Origin: Geodermatophilus poikilotrophus
GTDB taxonomy: Bacteria > Actinomycetota > Actinomycetes > Mycobacteriales > Geodermatophilaceae
Length of the DNA stretch: 64,000 nucleotides
Assembly: GCF_900111455.1 (NCBI RefSeq)
Contig: NZ_FOIE01000003.1
Span: 1 to 64,000, forward strand
Direction: 5' to 3'
Of the stretch, positions 55,586 to 64,000 are shown one piece after another. Below the pieces are notes generated by a model. The model searched no databases. It was not told the DNA's origin and saw only the letters and a program-made list of their open reading frames with translations. How positions within the stretch are numbered: the first letter of the stretch is position 1; every line of letters begins with the position of its first letter. The position numbers were made by a program, and so were the translations under genes.

Positions 55586-58441
55586 GTGACCGAGACCGAG
55601 GATCGCTTGTCGGGCCGTACGCGTCGCGCCGCCAAGGCGCCGACCAGGGGGAAGGGCCTGAAGGTCAAGCGCGTCTTCACCACCGCCGGGGTGCACCCGT
55701 ACGACGAGGTGACCTGGGAGCGTCGGGACGTCGTCATGACGAACTGGCGGGACGGCTCGATCAACTTCGAGCAGCGCGGCGTGGAGTTCCCCGCCGAGTG
55801 GAGCATCAACGCCACCAACATCGTCACCACGAAGTACTTCCGCGGTGCCGTCGGCACCCCGCAGCGCGAGACCAGCCTGCGCCAGCTCATCGACCGGGTG
55901 GTGCTCACCTACGGTGCCGCCGGCCGCGAGCACGGCTACTTCGCCTCCGAGGGCGACGCCGAGGTCTTCGAGCACGAGCTGACCTGGATGCTGCTGCACC
56001 AGTACTTCAGCTTCAACAGCCCCGTGTGGTTCAACGTCGGCACCAGCGCACCCCAGCAGGTCAGCGCCTGCTTCATCCTCGCGGTCGACGACACGATGGA
56101 CTCGATCCTCAACTGGTACCGGGAGGAGGGGCTGATCTTCAAGGGCGGCTCCGGCGCCGGCCTGAACCTCTCCCGCATCCGCTCCTCCAAGGAGCTGCTC
56201 TCGTCCGGCGGCACCGCTTCCGGCCCGGTCAGCTTCATGCGCGGCGCCGACGCCTCCGCCGGCACCATCAAGTCCGGTGGGGCCACCCGTCGCGCGGCCA
56301 AGATGGTCGTCCTCGACATCGACCACCCCGACATCGAGGAGTTCATCGAGACCAAGGCGCGCGAGGAGGACAAGATCCGCGCGCTGCGCGACGCCGGGTA
56401 CGACATGGACCTCGGCGGCAGGGACATCACCAGCGTCCAGTACCAGAACGCCAACAACTCCGTCCGGGTCTCCGACGAGTTCATGCGCGCGGTGGAGGAC
56501 GGCACCGAGTTCGGCCTGCGCGGCCGCCTCGACGGCACGGTGATCGAGACCGTCGACGCCAAGGACCTGTTCCGCAAGGTCACCCAGGCCGCCTGGGAGT
56601 GCGCCGACCCGGGCATCCAGTACGACGACACGATCAACGACTGGCACACCAACCCCGAGACCGGGCGGATCAACGCGTCCAACCCCTGCTCGGAGTACAT
56701 GAGCCTGGACAACAGCTCGTGCAACCTGGCGTCGCTGAACCTCATGAAGTTCCTCCAGGACGACGGCACGTTCGACAGCCGGAACTTCGTCAAGGCCGTC
56801 GAGCTGGTCATCACCGCGATGGACATCTCGATCTGCTTCGCCGACTTCCCGACCGACCCGATCGGTGAGACCACCCGCGCCTACCGGCAGCTGGGCATCG
56901 GCTACGCGAACCTCGGCGCGCTGCTCATGGCCACCGGCCACGCGTACGACTCGCGCGGCGGCCAGACCCTCGCCGCGGCGATCACCTCGCTGATGACCGG
57001 CACCGCGTACCGCCGCTCGGCGGAGCTGGCCGGCATCGTGGGCGCCTATGAGGGCTTTGCCCGCAACGCCGACGCCCACGCCCGCGTCATGCGCAAGCAC
57101 GCCGCGGCCAACGACGCCATCCGCCCGGTCGGCGCCGACGACGCCGACGTGCTCAAGGCCGCGACCGCCCAGTGGCAGGAGTGCCTGGAGCTCGGCGCCG
57201 ACTTCGGCTGGCGCAACGCGCAGGCCTCGGTGCTGGCCCCCACCGGCACGATCGGCTTCATGATGGACTGCGACACGACCGGCATCGAGCCGGACTTCTC
57301 GCTGGTCAAGTACAAGAAGTTGGTCGGCGGCGGCTCCATGCAGATCGTCAACCAGACGGTCCCGCGGGCGCTGCGCAGCCTCGGCTACCAGGACGAGCAG
57401 ATCGAGGCGATCGTCGAGTACATCGCCGAGCACGGCCACGTCGTCGACGCCCCGAGCCTGCGCCCGGAGCACTACGAGGTCTTCGACTGCGCGATGGGCG
57501 AGCGGGCCATCTCCCCGATGGGCCACGTCCGGATGATGGCCGCGGTGCAGCCGTTCATCTCCGGCGCGATCAGCAAGACGGTCAACATGCCGGAGACGGC
57601 GACCGTCGAGGACGTCGAGAACATCTACTTCCAGGGCTGGAAGCTCGGCCTCAAGGCGCTGGCGATCTACCGCGACAACTGCAAGGTCGGTCAGCCGCTG
57701 TCGGATGCCAAGGCGAAGAAGGCCGACACCAAGGTCGAGGCCGCTGCTCCGGTGACCGCGCTGTCGCACCCGGTGCGCAAGCGGCTGCCGAAGAAGCGGA
57801 CCAGCGTCACCACGTCCTTCAGCGTCGCCGGCGCCGAGGGCTACATGACCGCCGGCATGTACGAGGACGGCAGCCTCGGCGAGGTCTTCCTCAAGCTGGG
57901 CAAGCAGGGCTCGACGCTGGCCGGCGTCATGGACGCCTTCTCGATCGGCATCTCGCTCGCGCTGCAGCACGGTGTGCCGCTGGAGACCTACATCCAGAAG
58001 TTCACCAACATGCGCTTCGAGCCGGCCGGCATGACCGACGACCCCGACATCCGGATCGCCCAGTCGGTGATGGACTACATCTTCCGTCGCCTGGCGCTGG
58101 ACCACCTGCCGGTGGACAAGCGGGCCAGCCTCGGCATCTTCACCGCCGAGGAGCGCGCCGCCCAGGTGTCCGGCTACGGCACCTCCGCCTCGACCGCCAC
58201 GGTCGTGGAGGAGGAGGTCGACGTGGAGGCGCTGCGCGGCTCGGTGCCGACCGAGTCCCCGGCGAAGCCGGAGCCCAAGGCGGAGCCGGTCAAGGAGGCC
58301 CACTCCTCGGCCGAGCTGCTCGAGCTGGTCACCGGCACCGCCACCGACGCGCCGCTGTGCATGACCTGCGGCACGAAGATGCGCCCGGCCGGCAGCTGCT
58401 ACGTCTGCGAGGGGTGCGGCTCGACCAGCGGCTGCAGCTGA
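55586..58441 (+). CDS. nrdJ: vitamin B12-dependent ribonucleotide reductase (class II)
   Basis: A class II reductase (951 residues) that makes deoxynucleotides with adenosylcobalamin and needs no oxygen. Conserved features are NSPVWFNVG, a catalytic cysteine region SACFILAVDDTMDS, NPCSEYMSLDNSSCNLASLN with the radical-bearing cysteine, and LAPTGTIGFMMDCDTTGIEP. The C terminus ends in a zinc-ribbon-like CMTCGTKM and CYVCEGCGSTSGC that carries the redox cysteines. The GTG at 55586 has AGGGAGA 5 nt upstream. It is cotranscribed with nrdR. No cobalamin riboswitch is visible in the 79-bp gap. Confidence 0.96.
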   Translation: MTETEDRLSGRTRRAAKAPTRGKGLKVKRVFTTAGVHPYDEVTWERRDVVMTNWRDGSINFEQRGVEFPAEWSINATNIVTTKYFRGAVGTPQRETSLRQLIDRVVLTYGAAGREHGYFASEGDAEVFEHELTWMLLHQYFSFNSPVWFNVGTSAPQQVSACFILAVDDTMDSILNWYREEGLIFKGGSGAGLNLSRIRSSKELLSSGGTASGPVSFMRGADASAGTIKSGGATRRAAKMVVLDIDHPDIEEFIETKAREEDKIRALRDAGYDMDLGGRDITSVQYQNANNSVRVSDEFMRAVEDGTEFGLRGRLDGTVIETVDAKDLFRKVTQAAWECADPGIQYDDTINDWHTNPETGRINASNPCSEYMSLDNSSCNLASLNLMKFLQDDGTFDSRNFVKAVELVITAMDISICFADFPTDPIGETTRAYRQLGIGYANLGALLMATGHAYDSRGGQTLAAAITSLMTGTAYRRSAELAGIVGAYEGFARNADAHARVMRKHAAANDAIRPVGADDADVLKAATAQWQECLELGADFGWRNAQASVLAPTGTIGFMMDCDTTGIEPDFSLVKYKKLVGGGSMQIVNQTVPRALRSLGYQDEQIEAIVEYIAEHGHVVDAPSLRPEHYEVFDCAMGERAISPMGHVRMMAAVQPFISGAISKTVNMPETATVEDVENIYFQGWKLGLKALAIYRDNCKVGQPLSDAKAKKADTKVEAAAPVTALSHPVRKRLPKKRTSVTTSFSVAGAEGYMTAGMYEDGSLGEVFLKLGKQGSTLAGVMDAFSIGISLALQHGVPLETYIQKFTNMRFEPAGMTDDPDIRIAQSVMDYIFRRLALDHLPVDKRASLGIFTAEERAAQVSGYGTSASTATVVEEEVDVEALRGSVPTESPAKPEPKAEPVKEAHSSAELLELVTGTATDAPLCMTCGTKMRPAGSCYVCEGCGSTSGCS

Positions 58442-58484
58442 TGTGAGGGGTCGGGGAGGCCCCTGCCGGCGAGGACGGCGACGT

Positions 58485-58518
58485 CCTGAGTTCCGGACAC
58501 CCGTGTCCTGAACTCAGG
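58485..58518. other. 34-bp near-perfect palindrome downstream of nrdJ
   Basis: CCTGAGTTC-C-GGACAC, two bases, GTGTCC-T-GAACTCAGG: fifteen of sixteen positions pair, with one C/T mismatch. It begins 43 nt after nrdJ and 33 nt before the stronger terminator. It could be the first of two terminators or a protein site. Confidence 0.6.
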
Positions 58519-58550
58519 GCGGGACTTCCCGGCGGCTGCGTCCGGCCCGT

Positions 58551-58587
58551 CCACCGGCCCGGCCCTCACTGAGGGCCGGGCCGGTGG
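58551..58587. terminator. terminator after nrdJ
   Basis: A perfect 17-bp palindrome (CCACCGGCCCGGCCCTC and complement) with a loop of about three bases. It is the likely end of the nrdR-nrdJ transcript. Confidence 0.85.
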
Positions 58588-58696
58588 CGTCTCCCCTGCG
58601 AGGGAGGGAGGCGCCACCGCGACCCGTGCGACGGTGCCGCCCTACCCTCACCCCCCAGCACGAGGCGCCGCGCTGCGCCGGCACCCAGGAGGCGCC

Positions 58697-59455
58697 GTGA
58701 CCGACGACTCGCGCGGACGTACCCGGCCTGACGTCGGGTCCGCCGCGGCGATCCGCACCGAGCTGGCCGAGCTGGCCGACCCCGAGCGGGCCGCGGGCAT
58801 GGCCCGCTACTTCCAGGCGCGGCCGGGCGGCTATGGCGAGGGCGACCGGTTCCTCGGGGTCGCGGTGCCCCCGCAGCGGCGGATCGCCCGGCGGTACGCC
58901 GCGGGGACGACGCTGGCAGACGTCGAGGAACTGCTGGAGAGCCCGTGGCACGAGGAGCGGCTCACCGCGCTGTTCGTCCTCGTGCACCGCTTCGAGCGGG
59001 CGGACGACGGCGAGCGCGACCGGATCGTGGAGCTCTACCTCGCCCGGCGGGACCGGGTGGACAACTGGGACCTGGTGGACGCCTCGGCGCCGTACCTGCT
59101 CGGGCCCTGGCTGCTCGCCCGGAACCGGGCCGAGGACTGGCCCCTGCTCGACGAGCTGGCCGGGTCGACGTCGGTCTGGGACCGCCGGATCGCGGTGATG
59201 GCCACCTTCGCCGGCGTCCGGGCGGGTCGTCCCGAGGCGACCCTGCGGCTGGCCGACCGGCTGCTCACCGACCCCGCGGACCTGGTGCAGAAGGCCGTGG
59301 GCTGGATGCTGCGGGAGGTGGCGAACCGGGACCGTGCCCGGGTGGAGGCCTTCCTGGGGCCGCGCTACCGGCGGATGCCGCGCACGATGCTCCGCTACGC
59401 GATCGAACGGCTGCCCGCGGACCGGCGCCGGGACTACCTCGCCGGGCGGGTCTGA
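58697..59455 (+). CDS. AlkD-like DNA alkylation repair protein
   Basis: A 252-residue HEAT-repeat protein of the AlkD family, glycosylases that remove N3- and N7-alkylated purines without flipping the base. The family motif RFLGVAVPPQRRIARRYA, then WHEERLTALFVLVHRFER, DNWDLVDASAPYLLGPWLL and LVQKAVGWMLREV span the repeats; Asp and Trp of DNWDLVD are the expected catalytic and stacking residues. The GTG at 58697 has AGGAGGCGCC just upstream. Substrate range cannot be read. Confidence 0.92.
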   Translation: MTDDSRGRTRPDVGSAAAIRTELAELADPERAAGMARYFQARPGGYGEGDRFLGVAVPPQRRIARRYAAGTTLADVEELLESPWHEERLTALFVLVHRFERADDGERDRIVELYLARRDRVDNWDLVDASAPYLLGPWLLARNRAEDWPLLDELAGSTSVWDRRIAVMATFAGVRAGRPEATLRLADRLLTDPADLVQKAVGWMLREVANRDRARVEAFLGPRYRRMPRTMLRYAIERLPADRRRDYLAGRV

Positions 59456-59810
59456 TCGCCCGGCTCGCTCGGTCCCCCCCGGGGATCGGGATCCGGGTGA
59501 CCGAGCTCCCGCCGGGACCGCGCGCCCACGCCGACAGCTCATCTGGGCGGCACCGATCCGGCGCGAGCCGACCGTCGCCTCGCCGGGCACCACCCCGGGG
59601 CCGGGACCTCGCAGGACACCCCCTGGCCGTGGGACCGACATCGCAGTTCGGCAGCAGCTCGAGGACGGACCCGGCCGGCATCGACCGTCGAGCAGGTGTC
59701 GGGTGGGTGACGAGTTGGTGACCTCTGACCCGGGAGCTCGCGGGGGCACCGCGCGCCCACGGATGATGGTCTCCTCAGCGCCGCGGGCGCCGGGAGAGGG
59801 GAGCAGAGAC
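59456..59810 (+). other. 355-nt intergenic region without recognised gene
   Basis: Frames through this stretch are open only because of high GC; none shows protein-like composition or a ribosome site. The direct near-repeat GGGTGGGTGACGAGTTGGTGAC lies near 59700. I see no tRNA, hairpin of note or family repeat. The promoter of the gene at 59811 presumably lies in the last 100 nt but is not obvious. Confidence 0.5.
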
Positions 59811-60074
59811 GTGCGCGAGTTCATCGACGAGGTCGCCGTCCTGAGCCGGTGGCTGGGCCGGGACGTGGCCACGGACCTGGACGCCGTGGTCCCCGACTGG
59901 AACGTGTTCCGGTTCCACGACGCGGTGGTGTTCGAACCGGACGTGTCCGAGTGCGTCGACTGCATGTACCTCGTGTGCGGTGAGAGCGTCCGTGAGTTCT
60001 CCCCGAGCCGGGTGACGATCGACGAGGCCTACGCCGAGCTGGTCGACGGACGAGCACTCCCCGCCGTGGCCTGA
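59811..60074 (+). CDS. small acidic hypothetical protein
   Basis: An unrecognised 87-residue soluble acidic protein. It has regular alternation of hydrophobic and charged residues (VREFIDEVAVLSRWLGRDVA, VPDWNVFRFHDAVVFEPDVS) and two cysteines in ECVDCMYLVC, which could bind a metal or form a disulfide. The GTG has GGGGAGCAGAG directly upstream, supporting expression. It stands alone between the AlkD gene and a MFS gene. Confidence 0.65.
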   Translation: MREFIDEVAVLSRWLGRDVATDLDAVVPDWNVFRFHDAVVFEPDVSECVDCMYLVCGESVREFSPSRVTIDEAYAELVDGRALPAVA

Positions 60075-60290
60075 CGCCGGCTCCCGAGGCCGGAACCGTC
60101 CAGCGGGCAGGCCCACCCCGGGTCTCCGCCGAGACGGGCGGATGAGCCTCGCGGGCCGACCCCCGTCCGCCGATCGGGACGACCGGTGCCCCGGTCGGCA
60201 GGTGCAGGGCCGCGTCGCTGCCGTGTCGGGAGTCGGCGGGGTCCCGGGCCCTCGACGGGCCGCGGTCACCGCCGTGCGAGCATCCAGGAC

Positions 60291-61502
60291 GTGCTGTGGC
60301 GGGGGCGGGGGGAGCTGCCCCGTGAGGTCGGCATCCTCGCCGTCGTCGCCTTCGTCGTCGCGCTCGGCTTCGGCATCGTGGCACCGGCCATCCCGCTCTA
60401 CGCCCGGGCCTTCGGCGTCGGGACGACGGCCGTCGGGCTCGCCGTCAGCGCCTTCGCGTTCTTCCGCTTCGTCTCGGCCTTCGGCGGCGGTTCCCTGGTC
60501 GAGCGGTTCGGCGAGCGGACCGTCCTGTCCGCCGGCCTCGCCGTCGTCGCCGTCACCACCGGCCTGGCCGGTCTGGCCGCGTCCTTCCCGCTCTTCCTCG
60601 CCCTCCGGGCGGCCGGTGGCGTGGGCAGCGCCATGTTCACCGTCGCCGCGCTGTCGCTGCTGCTGCGGGTAGCCCCGCCCTCGCACCGCGGTCGCGCCGC
60701 GGCGACGTGGCAGGGCGGGTTCATCCTCGGCGGGATCGCCGGTCCGGCGGCCGGCGGGCTGCTCGCCGAGCTCTCGCCGCGGCTGCCCTTCTTCCTCTAC
60801 GCCGGCTTCCTGCTGCTCGCCGGCTCGGTCGCCATGGTGCTGCTGCGCCCGTCCGTGACGACGCAGCCCTCGGCGGCGCCCGCGGCGACCGGACCCGACC
60901 TCGCCGCCGAGCCGGTCGCCCTGCGGACGGCCCTGCGGTCCCGCGTCTACCTGACCGCGCTGGTGGCCAACCTCGGCGTGGGCTGGGTGCTGTTCGGCGT
61001 CCGCAACTCGCTGGTGCCCCTGTACGTCACCGAGGAACTGGGCCGGACCGTCGCCTGGGCCGGCGCCGGGCTGCTCGCCGGCTCCGTGGCGCAGGCGCTG
61101 GGCCTGCTGCGGTCGGGGCGCCTGGCCGACACGTGGGGACGGCGTCCGGCGCTCGTCCTCGGCGCCGCGCTGGCCACGGTCTCGACGGCGGCCCTGGTCC
61201 TGCCTCCGGCGTTGTGGGTGTTCCTGCTGTCGATGGCGCTCTTCGGGCTGGCCGCCTCCTTCCTCGCCAGCGTGCCGGCGGCACTGGTCGCCGACGTCAG
61301 CCCGGCCCGTGGCGGCCGGGTGGTGGCGGTGTTCCAGATGTCGGCCGACCTCGGCGCCATCGTGGGACCGCTCGTGGCCGGCTGGCTCACCGACGTCATC
61401 TCGTACCAGGCGGCCTTCGCCGCCACCACGGCCGTGCTGGCCGCCGGGCTCGGCGCCGCCCTCACGCTCCCGCGGACGACCGGCGCGCCCGTCCGGCGGT
61501 AG
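60291..61502 (+). CDS. major facilitator superfamily exporter
   Basis: A 403-residue MFS protein, DHA1-like, with twelve predicted helices. The loop 2-3 motif GGSLVERFGERTVLSAGL and motif C GGFILGGIAGPAAGGLLAEL (typical of antiporters) support an efflux role. A second half repeat has GRLADTWGRRPALVLGAAL. The substrate is unknown. The GTG at 60291 (VLWRGRGELP) begins just before helix 1; the frame is open to 60186 but that part looks non-coding. No transcription factor is adjacent. Confidence 0.88.
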   Translation: MLWRGRGELPREVGILAVVAFVVALGFGIVAPAIPLYARAFGVGTTAVGLAVSAFAFFRFVSAFGGGSLVERFGERTVLSAGLAVVAVTTGLAGLAASFPLFLALRAAGGVGSAMFTVAALSLLLRVAPPSHRGRAAATWQGGFILGGIAGPAAGGLLAELSPRLPFFLYAGFLLLAGSVAMVLLRPSVTTQPSAAPAATGPDLAAEPVALRTALRSRVYLTALVANLGVGWVLFGVRNSLVPLYVTEELGRTVAWAGAGLLAGSVAQALGLLRSGRLADTWGRRPALVLGAALATVSTAALVLPPALWVFLLSMALFGLAASFLASVPAALVADVSPARGGRVVAVFQMSADLGAIVGPLVAGWLTDVISYQAAFAATTAVLAAGLGAALTLPRTTGAPVRR

Positions 61503-61557
61503 GCCGGACCGGCTCCGCGCAGCGTCGCCGGGGGTCGCGTGGCCCCCGGCCACGGCG

Positions 61558-62073
61558 ATGAGCGAGGTCACCGGGCGATCACGCCGGATCGCCTCCCGTC
61601 ACGGGTCACGGGCGCGCCGACGTCTGGTGCGCCCCGCGGCCGGAGCCGCGGGCCTCGCCGCGCTCGCCGCGGTCAGCGTCGCCACCGTCGTCCTCGGGGC
61701 GGACGCGACGCAGGCCGCGTCAGTGCTCGCACCGTCCGCCACCGTCGTCGGCATCATCGCCGCGCTGCCCCAGCTGCCGGCCATCCTGTCCGACCGCACC
61801 CGGGACCCGTCCGGGACGTCCCCGGCGCGCTGGTACCCCGGCGCCGCCTCCTGCCCCTCCTGGACCGCCTTCGGCCGGCTGCTCGGTCAGCCGACGGTCT
61901 GGGCTGTCGGCCGTCTCCGGCCTGGTCGCGCCGTCCGGCGCGGTGGCCGCCCTGGCCAGCGGCGTGTGCCGCGCCGGCCGGGGGTGTGCTGCCGTCCGGC
62001 CCGGACGTCGTCCTCGACGACCGGGAGGCCACGGTCGGAAGGGCCGGCCACGGATGGGACAGTGCCGGGGTGA
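61558..62073 (+). pseudogene. PQ-loop/SemiSWEET-like membrane protein, probably frameshifted
   Basis: The first 115 codons look like a PQ-loop protein: helices at about 25-45 and 50-68, AALPQLPAIL with the PQ motif, then GTSPARWYPGA and SWTAFGRLLGQPTVW. After the Trp at 61900-61902 this frame turns into arginine-rich non-coding sequence. The next frame instead continues as LSAVSGLVAPSGAVAALASGV, a plausible last helix. One extra base at about 61903 would explain it. The stop of the unshifted frame overlaps the DUF1801 start (GTGA), which may be chance. A sequencing error is possible. Confidence 0.5.
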
Positions 62074-62462
62074 GCACCGGCGACCTCGACGTCCTGCTGG
62101 CCCGGCTCGCGCCCGGCGTCGCCGACCTGGTGCGGGCGGCCGACGAGCTGGTCCGGGAGGTGGACCCGGACGTCGTCCGGGTCCTCTGGCCGCACCAGGG
62201 CACCGTCGGCTACGGCGTCGGCCCGGCCAAGAACAGCGAGCACTACGCCTACCTGGCGACGTTCGCCCGGCACCTGAACCTCGGCTTCAACCACGGCGCG
62301 TCCCTCGAGCACGGCGGCCTGCTCGACGGCGCCGGCAAGGCGTTCCGCAAGCTCACCGTCCGCCGCTCCGAGGACCTCGGCGACCCCCGGCTGGCGCCGC
62401 TGCTGCGCACCGCTCGCGCGGAGCGGCTGGCCGCCCTCGGCCGCGGCGGCCCGGGCGGCTGA
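62070..62462 (+). CDS. DUF1801 (YdhG-like) protein
   Basis: A 130-residue protein of the DUF1801/YdhG group, a small iron-chaperone-like fold of uncertain role. Family segments are LVREVDPDVVRVLWPHQGTV, YGVGPAKNSEHYAYLATFAR, LNLGFNHGASLEHGGLLDGAG and the C-terminal RKLTVRRSEDL. The GTG at 62070 gives the family length; GACAGT ends 6 nt before it as a possible leaderless -10. It is followed by a minus-strand ketopantoate reductase gene. Confidence 0.85.
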   Translation: MSTGDLDVLLARLAPGVADLVRAADELVREVDPDVVRVLWPHQGTVGYGVGPAKNSEHYAYLATFARHLNLGFNHGASLEHGGLLDGAGKAFRKLTVRRSEDLGDPRLAPLLRTARAERLAALGRGGPGG

Positions 62463-62550
62463 GCCGCCGCGCCCGTGCGTCGGTGGACGTCACCGGTGCG
62501 GGGTGTCCCGGCCTGCACCGGGTGCGGTTCGCACCGACCCGGCAGGGCGG

Positions 62551-63483
62551 TCAGCTGCCCGGGTACCGCTCCCGCAGCTCGTCGACGTAGCGGGCGGTGA
62601 CCGGGGCGGCGATCCCGTGCCGGGTCGCGGCCCGCACCACCGCGCGGCCGATTGCGTCGAGCTCGATCGGCCGGCCGGCGGCGGCGTCCCGCTGCATCGA
62701 CGAGCGCATGCCCGCGGGCACGCTGTCGAAGAAGTCGACGACCTGCTGCTCGTCGGCGGGCGCGCCCTCGGCGCGGGCGACGGCGGCGACCTCGCCGACG
62801 ATCGCGACCAGGTCCTCCCGCCGGGACTCGCGGACCTCGCCGGCGGTCGCCTGCGCCGCGGTGGTGAGGAGGGCCAGGGGCGCCAGGAAGTTCAGCTTGC
62901 CCCACAGCGCGGCCTGCTCGTCGTCCCCGACCCGGGTGGTGACGCCGGCCTGCTGCAGGGCGTCGGCCAGCCGCTGCACCCGCTGCCCGAGCCCGTCCAC
63001 GGCGACGAGGTCGACGGTCACGAACGGACTCCCGTGCCGGACGACGCCCGGTGCGGTGCGGGTGCTCTCGACGCGGATCGTCGCCGGGACGACGCCGGCC
63101 TCCGGGTAGCGGCGGCGCAGCAGGTCGACGTGCTCGACACCGTTGAGCAGCGGCACGACCAGCGCGTCGCCCAGGACGTCCGCGGGCACGCGCTCCAGGG
63201 CGTCGTCCAGGTGGGTGGCCTTGACGCACACGAGGACGGCGTCGACCGGGGTGCTCAGCCGCTCGGCGGCGTGGACCGGGGTGGTGAAGTCGCCGAAGTG
63301 CGCGCTCTGCACCCGCACGCCCGCCGTCCGCAGCCGATCCGCCGTCCCCGCGCTCGCCAGGCAGGTGACCGACGCGCCGGCGCGGGCCAGCAGGGCCGCC
63401 AGCAGACCGCCGACCCCGCCGGGGCCGAGCACCGCCACGCGCAATCCGGTCGGGACGTCCTGTTCGTCGGTCACGGCAGACAT
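62551..63483 (-). CDS. ketopantoate reductase family protein
   Basis: An NADPH-dependent 2-dehydropantoate 2-reductase-type enzyme (310 residues), the pantothenate-pathway step that reduces ketopantoate. The dinucleotide-binding motif GPGGVGGLLAALLARAG is at the N terminus; the catalytic lysine lies in LWGKLNFLAPLALLTT, and the C-terminal SSMQRDAAAGRPIELDAIGR is the substrate-site signature. The family also includes other alpha-keto-acid reductases, so panE identity is not certain. The ATG at 63483 has GAGG 5 nt upstream; GTG at 63474 is an alternative. Confidence 0.88.
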   Translation of the reverse strand: MSAVTDEQDVPTGLRVAVLGPGGVGGLLAALLARAGASVTCLASAGTADRLRTAGVRVQSAHFGDFTTPVHAAERLSTPVDAVLVCVKATHLDDALERVPADVLGDALVVPLLNGVEHVDLLRRRYPEAGVVPATIRVESTRTAPGVVRHGSPFVTVDLVAVDGLGQRVQRLADALQQAGVTTRVGDDEQAALWGKLNFLAPLALLTTAAQATAGEVRESRREDLVAIVGEVAAVARAEGAPADEQQVVDFFDSVPAGMRSSMQRDAAAGRPIELDAIGRAVVRAATRHGIAAPVTARYVDELRERYPGS

Positions 63484-63499
63484 CATCGCCTCGCAGCAG

Positions 63500-63544
63500 G
63501 GACCCATCGCCCCGGGTCAGCCGGGCGTACGGGGCGATGGGGCC
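63500..63544 (-). terminator. hairpin after the truncated minus-strand gene
   Basis: CCCATCGCCCC (63503-63513) pairs with GGGGCGATGGG (63531-63541) around a 17-nt loop, 10 nt after the stop at 63555. It probably ends the upstream minus-strand gene before panE. It shares GC bias but not the conserved arms of the repeat family. Confidence 0.6.
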
Positions 63545-63554
63545 CCGCGCACCC

Positions 63555-64000
63555 TCAGCCGGCAGCGGCCTCCCGGAGCAGCCGCTCGTAGCGTCGCTCG
63601 GTCGGGGACGGTTGCAGGTCGCCCAGGAAGACTGCGACGACGTGTGCTCCCGGCCGGTCCGCGGCCTCGGCGCGGACCTGGCGCCAGACGGCGAGGTTGG
63701 GGTGGTCGTAGGCGGTGCACGCCTCGGCCGGGCTGAGCAGGTCGATGGCCTCCTGCAGGCGCTGCTCGTCGAGGAGGTACGTCGCCGTCCCGCGGACGTG
63801 ACCGCACACCGACGCCAGCACCACCGCGGGCAGGAAGTTCTCGCCGCGGTCGACGCGCGGGAAGACCTCCTCGGCCGCGGCGTCGCCGTCCACGGTCAGG
63901 CCGACCGCGTAGGCCGCCGGGCGCTCGTATCCCTCGATCGCGTCCTCCAGCCGCTCGCGGGCCGCCGCGATCTCCTCGGTCGTCGTCCACCGCTCGTCCG
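63555..64000 (-). CDS. hypothetical protein, 5' end outside the window
   Basis: An open frame running off the right edge; at least 148 residues are present. It is a soluble, acidic, mainly helical sequence (EEIAAARERLEDAIEGYERP, DEQRLQEAIDLLSPAEACTA, VWRQVRAEAADRPGAHVVAV). The GTG at 63893 is internal to this frame and is probably not the start. I do not recognise the family and propose no function. A hairpin follows its stop. Confidence 0.7.
   Translation of the reverse strand, partial: DERWTTTEEIAAARERLEDAIEGYERPAAYAVGLTVDGDAAAEEVFPRVDRGENFLPAVVLASVCGHVRGTATYLLDEQRLQEAIDLLSPAEACTAYDHPNLAVWRQVRAEAADRPGAHVVAVFLGDLQPSPTERRYERLLREAAAG

Noticed and set aside
59899-59910. Palindrome GGAACGTGTTCC as a LexA site
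   Set aside because: The half-site spacing is 2 nt rather than 4, and it lies inside the coding sequence of the gene at 59811.

Overview
The window comes from a very high-GC actinobacterial chromosome. Codon use, GTG starts, lexA next to a LysM gene, recA/recX, clgR, pspA, hflX and a B12-dependent ribonucleotide reductase fit the Geodermatophilaceae (Blastococcus, Modestobacter, Geodermatophilus), but genus is an inference. From memory, the core gene order is close to Mycobacterium tuberculosis Rv2718c-Rv2764c: thyA, dfrA, dapA, RNase J, ftsK, pgsA, clgR, pspA, recA, recX, miaB, miaA, dapF, hflX, lexA, nrdR. It is therefore mostly a conserved chromosomal backbone with some insertions. I see no phage, insertion sequence, CRISPR array or tRNA.

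Layout. 1-384: 3' end of an rRNA operon (23S tail, 5S, terminator). 447-3391: a DUF2461 protein, a GNAT enzyme, a YcaQ-like protein and a DUF1232 membrane protein. 3481-7452: thyA-dfrA-dapA-rnj. 7556-8754: an ECF sigma factor with its zinc anti-sigma factor. 8966-14361: ftsK, rimO-pgsA, clgR. 14447-24235: a TetR regulator, a DUF4032 kinase-like protein and an alpha-glucoside-type ABC importer with its own ATPase, a GH13 hydrolase and a PfkB sugar kinase; this block separates clgR from pspA. 24384-31770: pspA, nei, a small monooxygenase-like membrane protein, lhr. 31859-36527: acyl-CoA dehydrogenase, MFS, DUF3046, recA-recX. 36752-42429: ctaD and the gluABCD glutamate importer. 42550-50135: miaB, DUF349, an extradiol-like protein, miaA-dapF, hflX. 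50193-54533: PAP2, a secreted propeller-like protein, lexA and the divergent LysM gene, a hypothetical. 54967-58441: nrdR-nrdJ. 58697-64000: AlkD, a MFS exporter, a probably frameshifted PQ-loop gene, DUF1801, ketopantoate reductase and a truncated hypothetical.

How genes work together. DNA-damage functions cluster here (recA, recX, lexA, the LysM division-inhibitor candidate, nei, lhr, alkD, the YcaQ-like protein). The regulatory sites fit: two SOS boxes between lexA and the LysM gene, one SOS box plus a PafBC-type promoter before recA, paired NrdR-like boxes before nrdR-nrdJ, and a ClgR-type site before clgR.

Two patterns run through the whole window. First, a dispersed hairpin family of about 55-60 nt sits within 0-30 nt of the stop codon of at least ten genes, always in the orientation of that gene. 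Its arms change in compensating ways and usually keep one bulged A. Second, at least twelve genes have a TANNNT hexamer exactly 6-7 nt before the start codon, the signature of leaderless mRNAs; this also fixes several start sites and supports a 35-codon gene.
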